A stretch of 12,175 nt of DNA from an uncultured Prevotellaceae bacterium (GTDB taxonomy: Bacteria > Bacteroidota > Bacteroidia > Bacteroidales > Bacteroidaceae), in contig CAMPCG010000053.1 in NCBI GenBank assembly GCA_946644025.1, forward strand, positions 1 through 12,175, written 5' to 3'. Shown here one piece after another: positions 8,045 to 12,175 of this stretch; positions within the stretch are counted from its first letter, which is position 1; each line of letters opens with the position of its first letter. Below the pieces are notes generated by a model. The model was not told the origin of the DNA. It worked only from the letters and a program-made list of their open reading frames with translations, and ran no database searches. The position numbers and the translations under genes were made by a program.

Positions 8045-8467
8045 ATGGACTATGAACAGCAGATAATCCTGCCCAACGACGTTGCAGCCATTTCGCGCCT
8101 GGCCGAGTTCATCAACCGGGTCTGCGAGGCAGCAGGTGTGGACGAGGGCTTCACCATGCAGCTGAACCTGGCTGCCGAGGAGGCTGTGGTGAACGTGATG
8201 AACTATGCCTATCCGCCCGGCACGAAGGGCGACATAGAGGTGAGCTCACGCATAGCCGGCAACACGGTGACGCTCGTCATCCGTGACAGCGGCGTGCCCT
8301 TCGACCCGACGGCTAAGGCCGATGCCGACACCACGCTGACAGTTGAAGAACGTCCCATCGGCGGGCTGGGCATATACCTGGTGCGTCGGCTGATGGACAG
8401 CATCGCCTACGAACGCACGGCCGACGGGAAGAATGTGCTTACAATGAAGAAAGAAGTGAGTTCTTGA
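8045..8467 (+). CDS. RsbW-like anti-sigma factor / GHKL serine kinase-type ATPase
   Basis: A 140-residue single-domain ATPase of the HATPase_c_2 type. Relatives such as RsbW and SpoIIAB bind a sigma factor and phosphorylate a STAS anti-anti-sigma partner; others act as response modules in different settings. The N-box is NLAAEEAVVNVMNYAY (41-56), the G1 box is IRDSGVPFDP (79-88), and the G2 box is PIGGLGIYLVRRLMD (104-118). The length equals a bare GHKL domain with no sensor or membrane part. No STAS partner, PP2C phosphatase or sigma factor gene lies in the window, so its partners are unknown. It begins 81 bases after the U32 gene, and I find no full Bacteroidetes promoter in that gap, so read-through from the his operon is possible. 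Its last codons and stop lie in the AGTTCTTGAGTT repeat. Confidence 0.88.
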   Translation: MDYEQQIILPNDVAAISRLAEFINRVCEAAGVDEGFTMQLNLAAEEAVVNVMNYAYPPGTKGDIEVSSRIAGNTVTLVIRDSGVPFDPTAKADADTTLTVEERPIGGLGIYLVRRLMDSIAYERTADGKNVLTMKKEVSS

Positions 8468-8493
8468 GTTTTGTAGTTTTGTAAGTTCTTAAG
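8459..8493 (+). repeat. Short repeat AGTTCTTGAGTT / AAGTTCTTAAG, left of the permease gene
   Basis: AGTTCTTGAGTT at 8459-8470 and AAGTTCTTAAG at 8483-8493 are separated by a T/G-rich 12-base spacer. The same two words, fused into one 19-base string, occur at 10292-10310 just after the permease gene. The left copy contains the stop codon of the RsbW-like gene and its last base is the first base of the permease GTG start. Confidence 0.7.
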
Positions 8494-10289
8494 TGATAAG
8501 TGACGCTATAGTGTTTTGGGGACTCAGTATCCACGCTTGGATAACGATAGTCACTGTACTGAGCATTGTCGTGGTGATGATGCGTACGCGCATTCCCGCC
8601 GATGTTGCTTTTCTTGGCGCGCTCACTGTGCTGCTGGTTACGGGTGTGGTGAGCGAGGAAGAGGGCATGGCAGGCTTCGGCTCCGAGCCGGTGGTCATCC
8701 ACGCCGCCTTTTTCGTCATCATCGCGGGGCTGCTGCAGTCTGGAGTGCTCTACTGGCTGACCACTAACCTGTTGGGCACGCCGCGCAACTACACCGACGC
8801 GCTGCGACGGCTCATGGTGCCTATCGCCGTGCTCTCGGCGCTGCTCAACGCCGTGAACGTGGTGGCACTCTTCATCGACGCGGTGAAGATATGGGCCCGC
8901 AAGCTGGACGTTCCCGCATCGAAACTGCTGCTGCCCCTGAGCTACGCCGCCACGCTGGGCGGCATGTGTACGCTGCTGGGCAGCTCGTCCAACCTCGTCG
9001 TGGCCGGTCTATACCTCTCGGCCACCGAGACGTCAATGAACGTCTTCGCACCGCTGGTGCCCGGCGTAGCCGTGAGCATCGTGGGCTTCATCATGATAGT
9101 GATGCTGCAGAAGTACATCCCCGAGCGCGAATCGCCCGAACAGTCGTTTGAGACCACGAGCGACTACACCGTAGAGCTGCTTGTGCCGACGGACAATCCC
9201 GCCGTGGGCAACACGGTGGAGGAGGCGGGCCTGTACGACGTGAACGGCGGCTCGCTGGTCGAGATAGTTCGCTTTGACAAGGAGATTATCATGCCCGTCT
9301 CGCGCGACGAATGGATTCTGGGCGGCGACCGGCTGATCTATGCCGGACAGATTAACGAGATTCTGGAACTGAAGCGCACCCACGGCCTGGCCGCCGCCGA
9401 CCACCACGTGTGGAGCATGGACGATATTGACAAGAAGCGCACGATGCGCACGGCCTACGTCACCTTCGGCAGTCCCCTCATAGGCATGTCGATGACGCAG
9501 AGCAACTTTGAGCAGGAGAACGACGTGGTGCTCGTGGCCGTGGCCCGCCGGGGAAAGCGCGTTGAGGGCCAGCCGCGCCAGATACGCCTGCAGGCCGGCG
9601 ACCTGCTGCTGCTGGAGTGTCCGCCAAAGGGCGAGGAGCAGCTGGAGCAGGCCAACAGGCGCTGCCTCACCTTCTTCGACTCACACTTCGTGCCCCAGCT
9701 GGGAGGGCGGACGGTGACGGCGGCCGTCATACTCATCACCATGTTCATCGTGTCCTACTTCCACGTCGTACCCCTCATGGCCATCACCATGCTGGCCGCC
9801 GGCGCCATGCTTATGACTGGATGCTGCCGCAAGCGGGAAGTCGTGAAATACATCGAGTGGGATCTGCTGCTCATACTGGGCTCGACGGTGGTCTTCTCCA
9901 CAGCCATCACCAAGACGGGCATAGCCGAGGGCATCGCCACCAGCGTGCTCGACTTGTGCGGCACCAACCCCTACATTACTCTCGTGGTGATGTGCCTGCT
10001 GGCATCGACCGTCAGCGAGTTTGTCAGCGACGTGGGCGCCAGTGCCGTCTTCTTCCCCATCATGTTCCAGCAGGCACAGCTACTGGGCTGCAACCCCATG
10101 CCCTTCGTCATGTCGCTCATGATCAGCGTCACCCTGAGCTTCGCCTCGCCCATCGGCAGCTCCACCCACATGCTCATCTACGGTCCCGGTGCCTTCCGCT
10201 TCACCGACTTCGCCCGCCTGGGAGTCATCATGCACGTCGTACTCCTGACCGTAGCCATAGCAACGGTCTGTATAGTCTATCCCCTGTAA
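8493..10289 (+). CDS. DASS/SLC13-type permease with two RCK_C (TrkA-C) domains
   Basis: A 598-residue inner-membrane protein of the divalent anion:sodium symporter type, whose relatives carry dicarboxylates, sulfate or similar anions. Hydrophobic helices fill about 15-30, 36-52, 66-90, 107-131 and 145-210, then 405-445 and 455-597. The soluble insert (about 225-390) holds two RCK_C-like domains, the second starting near TAYVTFGSPLIGMSM (320-334). The first half carries GGMCTLLGSSSN (156-167) and the second half SEFVSDVGASAVFFP (508-522) and SPIGSSTHMLIYGPG (552-566). These align with the SNT-type substrate/sodium motifs but differ at normally conserved positions. The start is GTG at 8493: a TAA stop lies directly before it in frame and the next Met codons lie within the first helix. 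It begins 25 bases after the RsbW-like gene. The substrate cannot be read from sequence. Confidence 0.9.
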   Translation: MISDAIVFWGLSIHAWITIVTVLSIVVVMMRTRIPADVAFLGALTVLLVTGVVSEEEGMAGFGSEPVVIHAAFFVIIAGLLQSGVLYWLTTNLLGTPRNYTDALRRLMVPIAVLSALLNAVNVVALFIDAVKIWARKLDVPASKLLLPLSYAATLGGMCTLLGSSSNLVVAGLYLSATETSMNVFAPLVPGVAVSIVGFIMIVMLQKYIPERESPEQSFETTSDYTVELLVPTDNPAVGNTVEEAGLYDVNGGSLVEIVRFDKEIIMPVSRDEWILGGDRLIYAGQINEILELKRTHGLAAADHHVWSMDDIDKKRTMRTAYVTFGSPLIGMSMTQSNFEQENDVVLVAVARRGKRVEGQPRQIRLQAGDLLLLECPPKGEEQLEQANRRCLTFFDSHFVPQLGGRTVTAAVILITMFIVSYFHVVPLMAITMLAAGAMLMTGCCRKREVVKYIEWDLLLILGSTVVFSTAITKTGIAEGIATSVLDLCGTNPYITLVVMCLLASTVSEFVSDVGASAVFFPIMFQQAQLLGCNPMPFVMSLMISVTLSFASPIGSSTHMLIYGPGAFRFTDFARLGVIMHVVLLTVAIATVCIVYPL

Positions 10290-10291
10290 TT

Positions 10292-10310
10292 AAGTTCTTG
10301 AGTTCTTAAG
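10292..10310 (+). repeat. Short repeat AAGTTCTTGAGTTCTTAAG, right of the permease gene
   Basis: This 19-base string starts two bases after the permease stop and fuses the two words seen at 8459-8493. Its last 11 bases (GTTCTTAAG core) are near-palindromic. It may be a dispersed intergenic repeat or the scar of a duplication; the sequence alone does not decide. Confidence 0.7.
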
Positions 10311-10340
10311 ACATGTTCTATAAATTGACAAGACCGTGCC

Positions 10341-10374
10341 TGCCGCTCACCCCTCCCTTAAAGGAGGGGAAGGC
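10341..10374 (+). repeat. Hairpin CCCCTCC-loop-GGAGGGG
   Basis: CCCCTCC (10350-10356) pairs perfectly with GGAGGGG (10363-10369) around the loop CTTAAA. It lies 60 bases after the permease stop. It could act as a transcript end or 3' stabiliser for the upstream operon, but no T-run follows directly (a TTTT occurs only at 10389-10392). It also looks like a small dispersed intergenic palindrome. Confidence 0.5.
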
Positions 10375-10436
10375 GAAAGTCTGCGCCCTTTTGTTGAATA
10401 TGTGGAATAAAAGTGTATCACATAAAATAAGAAACT

Positions 10437-10715
10437 ATGAACATCAAGGAATTTACTGAATCGATTATTGAGGCGTATCTGGAGTGTGGAGGAAAAGTAG
10501 AACCAGACATCACCCTTCACTTGTTCCAGTTCGTTGAGAACAGCAAGGAGTGGTTGGATGAATACAATACGCTAAAGAACCACTACAAGGAAGTAAACCC
10601 TATGATTGGGCAAACGGTCAGGCAACATTTCGACCTCCGGAATAACAAGAAAGTAACAGTCAACGGGGAGTGTAGTTTATTGACTTCTTACACACGGTTT
10701 TACCAAAAGGATTAA
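10437..10715 (+). CDS. Small protein of unknown function (92 aa)
   Basis: I do not recognise the family. The first 50 residues are charged and mostly helical in character (MNIKEFTESIIEAYLECGG, then LFQFVENSKEWLDEYNTLK). The second half, IGQTVRQHFDLRNNKKVTVN (57-76), followed by GECSLLTSYTRF, looks like a compact conserved-type motif. It has no signal peptide, membrane segment or metal-binding cysteine pattern. It is plainly more AT-rich than the genes to its left, as are its flanks. That fits a different origin, as does its place beside several repeats. It begins 147 bases after the permease gene. A TTTG at 10390-10393 could be a -33 element, but no good -7 element follows at the right spacing. 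Codon use and the AT-rich leader before its ATG support a real gene. Confidence 0.65.
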   Translation: MNIKEFTESIIEAYLECGGKVEPDITLHLFQFVENSKEWLDEYNTLKNHYKEVNPMIGQTVRQHFDLRNNKKVTVNGECSLLTSYTRFYQKD

Positions 10716-10737
10716 AAACAACAAATCTAACTTTATA

Positions 10738-10808
10738 TGCTCCTTTCTGTTGATGTGAAAGAGCCGTGGAAAAGTTGTCGTTGCACGTATTTTAAATGTA
10801 GAAAGGGT
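10738..10808 (+). repeat. Right copy of the 71-bp inverted repeat
   Basis: This is the reverse complement of bases 1-71 with two mismatches. It begins 23 bases after the stop of the 92-residue ORF and begins with TGCTCCTTTCTGTTGATG. In this copy CTTTC and GAAAG around TGTTGATGT could form a small stem; the left copy breaks one of its pairs. The array of 21-bp units starts 14 bases further on. Confidence 0.93.
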
Positions 10809-10821
10809 AAGGACAATCTAC

Positions 10822-10907
10822 AAACCACGTCAGTGTTTGTATAAACGCCGACGTGGTTTGTACAAACGCCGACGTGGTTTGTACAAACACTGTCAGTGTT
10901 TATAAAC
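10822..10907. repeat. Array of four 21-bp palindromic units
   Basis: Four consecutive units start at 10822, 10843, 10864 and 10885. Units 2 and 3 are identical (AAACGCCGACGTGGTTTGTA plus C). Unit 1 (AAACCACGTCAGTGTTT then GTAT) is nearly the reverse complement of the core of unit 2. Unit 4 (AAACACTGTCAGTGTTT) is a near-perfect palindrome in itself. Junctions form GTTTGTACAAAC palindromes. The array can fold into alternative hairpins on either strand. There are no spacers and no cas genes, so it is not CRISPR. It looks like a tandem operator array or a dispersed palindromic repeat. Confidence 0.85.
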
Positions 10908-10963
10908 TTGAGACCCACCCCCAGGGGCAGGCTGAGCGGCAGACTCTATTCTCTAATGAACTG

Positions 10964-11164
10964 ATGGCCCAAGTGTGTTTTGGTGACGTAACGCCGAAGT
11001 CAGGAAGATAATTATAAAGCGACAAGTCCCAGCTTGACGACCGCCAAAAAGCTACTGGGGAAGGTTACGCCCGGAGGAACGGCTCTATGGCCGACAGATA
11101 GGGCGATGGTCGCCTCCTGACTTTGGCTGCATGGCATAGCCGTTAGGCCATAAATTAATTTTTT
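10964..11164 (+). ncRNA. Candidate structured RNA of unknown family
   Basis: This gene-free stretch folds into a compact design. An outer stem joins ATGGCC (10964-10969) to GGCCAT (11146-11151). A 13-bp helix pairs 10993-11005 with 11115-11127 (one G-U). Inside it, 11028-11035 pairs with 11049-11059 (CCCAG/CTGGG core), 11080-11083 with 11090-11093, and 11102-11106 with 11110-11114. A T6 run at 11159-11164 follows, like a plus-strand terminator. The outer part of the 13-bp helix competes with a hairpin at 10979-10998 and with another at 11125-11141, so two folds are possible. GTGTG at 10973 followed by such helices recalls the 5' end of a group II intron, but domain V and a reverse transcriptase are absent. 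I do not recognise the family, and no upstream promoter is evident. Confidence 0.4.
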
Positions 11165-11205
11165 AACGAACTATTGTGCTAATATACAAATAGATATAGT
11201 GTTGT

Positions 11206-12175
11206 TCATCTCACGAGGTGTTTTTTGCCGCTGATAATGTAAACACCCTTGCTCATGACTGAGGAGTGCGCCTTACGGCCTTGCAGGTCGTAAGCCGTGT
11301 CATGAATGACAACATTCCCACGGATTTCTGAGATTCCTGTGGTGGTGGTGTCGTCAATGGCGGCGCCTTTGCTGTCGGCAGGGAAGTCTTCAATGTAAGC
11401 ACTGTTAGCGGAAATCTCTGTGACAGTAGACTTCCAAAAGCCTACATTTCTTTCGTCAGAATAACCAAATGTAAGCACGCTGTTGGCAGCAACCTCCAAA
11501 GGTTCATTGGTACCCTTCAGTATTGAAGAGTGAGCAGAGAAGAGTGAAATATTCTCATCGAGCGTCTCCTTGTCAACAACGCGTGACAGCCATTCACAGG
11601 AGGTCAGGCTTTCGGTATTCACCAACACCGGTGTATCCTTAGGCAGGATGTCGGCGTCTACCTCCTCCTTCACCAGTTTGCCGTCCTCTATGCCTGTTAC
11701 GACCCAAAGGGTGACTCCTTCGGGCACCTCGGCATTAAAGGGCAGACAGACGGTTGCCCAGCCTTCATCCAGGAAGGTGGTGGTGATGGGTGCCGGCAGG
11801 TTGATGTATAAGGGCTCCTTCGCCTTTCCCAGTCGGGTGTCACCTTTGAAGACGAGGGTGTCAGGGTCGTACTCGATGATGCGGCCTTTGGCCTGCTCGC
11901 CGTCAGCGTCTGGAATGAACACCTTGAAGTGGAGCTTGTCGTTGTTCTCTCCATAGACGGTCAGCATGAGCAGGCTGAAATACTTGTTGTTGAAGTCGGC
12001 GGGACTTTCCTTTCCACGGAGCTCGTCGCCGCAATAGACTGCCACGACGGCCTGGTTGCCCACCACCACGCTGTCAGGTGATGCCCACTCCCCGTTGACC
12101 ATTTTCGCCATGAGCACATAGCCGGTGATGTTCATGGTGTTCTCGAATTTCGATTTGTCGACCGAGCCGAAGGGG
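11206..12175 (-). CDS. C-terminal part of a large secreted protein (partial)
   Basis: The frame is open to the window's right edge: 13 more codons precede the first internal Met at 12135, so the gene starts outside and 322 residues are seen. The segment has beta-rich, surface-protein character. VVGNQAVVAVYCGDELRGK and FSLLMLTVYGENNDKLHFKVF near the visible N-terminus resemble a repeated module of Prevotella/Bacteroides extracellular proteins. ITTTFLDEGWATVCLPFNAEVP resembles another such module found before the tail. The end (TAYDLQGRKAHS, then SKGVYIISGKKHLVR) matches the C-terminal tail typical of exported Bacteroidales proteins, with a closing basic residue as in type IX-like sorting tails. 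The gene is on the opposite strand to the RNA-like region and converges on it. The function of the missing N-terminal part, perhaps a catalytic or binding domain, is unknown. Confidence 0.85.
   Translation of the reverse strand, partial: PFGSVDKSKFENTMNITGYVLMAKMVNGEWASPDSVVVGNQAVVAVYCGDELRGKESPADFNNKYFSLLMLTVYGENNDKLHFKVFIPDADGEQAKGRIIEYDPDTLVFKGDTRLGKAKEPLYINLPAPITTTFLDEGWATVCLPFNAEVPEGVTLWVVTGIEDGKLVKEEVDADILPKDTPVLVNTESLTSCEWLSRVVDKETLDENISLFSAHSSILKGTNEPLEVAANSVLTFGYSDERNVGFWKSTVTEISANSAYIEDFPADSKGAAIDDTTTTGISEIRGNVVIHDTAYDLQGRKAHSSVMSKGVYIISGKKHLVR

Larger units (their letters stand above)
10716..11205. other. 490-bp gene-free region
   Basis: Between the 92-residue ORF and the secreted-protein gene there is no credible coding sequence on either strand. 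It holds, in order, the right inverted-repeat copy, the 21-bp array, a 56-base spacer beginning with GAGACCCACCCCCAGGGGCA (10910-10929; its CCACCCC/GGGG words could pair weakly), and the RNA-like structure with its T-run. The last 40 bases (11165-11205) are AT-rich with nothing recognised and form the 3' flank of the minus-strand gene. Confidence 0.8.

Noticed and set aside
1..10808. Composite transposon bounded by the 71-bp inverted repeats
   Set aside because: No transposase or integrase lies inside, the cargo is core metabolism in conserved order, and both copies look like 3' elements of their upstream genes.
10822..10907. CRISPR array
   Set aside because: Units are directly adjacent without spacers, only four in number, and there are no cas genes.
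10733..10918. Minus-strand open frame with a repeating TNHVGVC peptide
   Set aside because: It only reflects the 21-bp units (7 codons each) being stop-free, with part of the 71-bp repeat; there is no coding support.
10993..11075. Cobalamin riboswitch or RNase P RNA
   Set aside because: Words such as GAAGTCAGGA and GGGGAAGG look familiar, but they are in the wrong order, and the other conserved elements of either RNA are missing.
11206..12135. Secreted protein starting at the Met at 12135
   Set aside because: The frame stays open to the window edge, and there is no signal peptide after that Met, so it is an internal Met of a partial gene.

Overview
The window looks like a chromosomal segment of a Bacteroidales bacterium, most likely a Prevotella relative. 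Three things point there. Bacteroidetes-type promoters (TTTG, about 20 bases, TAnnTTTG) lie between the divergent genes. Clear Shine-Dalgarno sites are absent before most starts. A secreted protein ends in a YDLQGRK...GVYIISGK-type tail typical of that group. Most of the window (about 100-10290) is rather GC-rich housekeeping DNA. The small gene at 10437-10715 and the flanking non-coding DNA are visibly more AT-rich.

Layout. On the minus strand, mtaB (a tRNA methylthiotransferase for t6A37) is followed one base later by a family 2 glycosyltransferase. These two are transcribed leftward from a promoter in the 160-base gap at 2606-2765. A back-to-back promoter in the same gap drives hisG-hisD-hisC rightward. 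hisC overlaps by 4 bases a long U32-family gene (RlhA/TrhP-like RNA hydroxylation factor), where a Bacteroidales his cluster would often carry hisB. An orphan RsbW-like GHKL ATPase and a DASS/SLC13-type permease with two RCK_C domains follow on the same strand. After that come a 92-residue protein of unknown function, a 490-base gene-free stretch rich in repeats and RNA-like structure, and, on the minus strand, the C-terminal part of a secreted protein that runs off the window.

How the genes work together. HisG, HisD and HisC catalyse the first, the last and the transamination steps of histidine synthesis; the remaining enzymes must be encoded elsewhere. MtaB and the U32 protein both probably modify RNA of the translation machinery, so the his genes sit between two RNA-modification genes. 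I see no functional link of the glycosyltransferase, RsbW-like protein or permease to these.

The unexpected material is mostly non-coding or low-complexity. (1) A 71-base inverted repeat (69/71 identical) bounds 10.8 kb of the window. (2) A tract of 16 three-residue KEI-like units sits in the MtaB linker. (3) A hairpin of about 36 bp lies between hisD and hisC. (4) Four tandem 21-bp units with palindromic halves lie at 10822-10905. (5) A compact RNA-like structure with mutually exclusive helices lies at 10964-11164. (6) A short AGTTCTTGAGTT/AAGTTCTTAAG motif sits on both sides of the permease gene. No transposase, integrase, CRISPR array, tRNA or rRNA gene was recognised.
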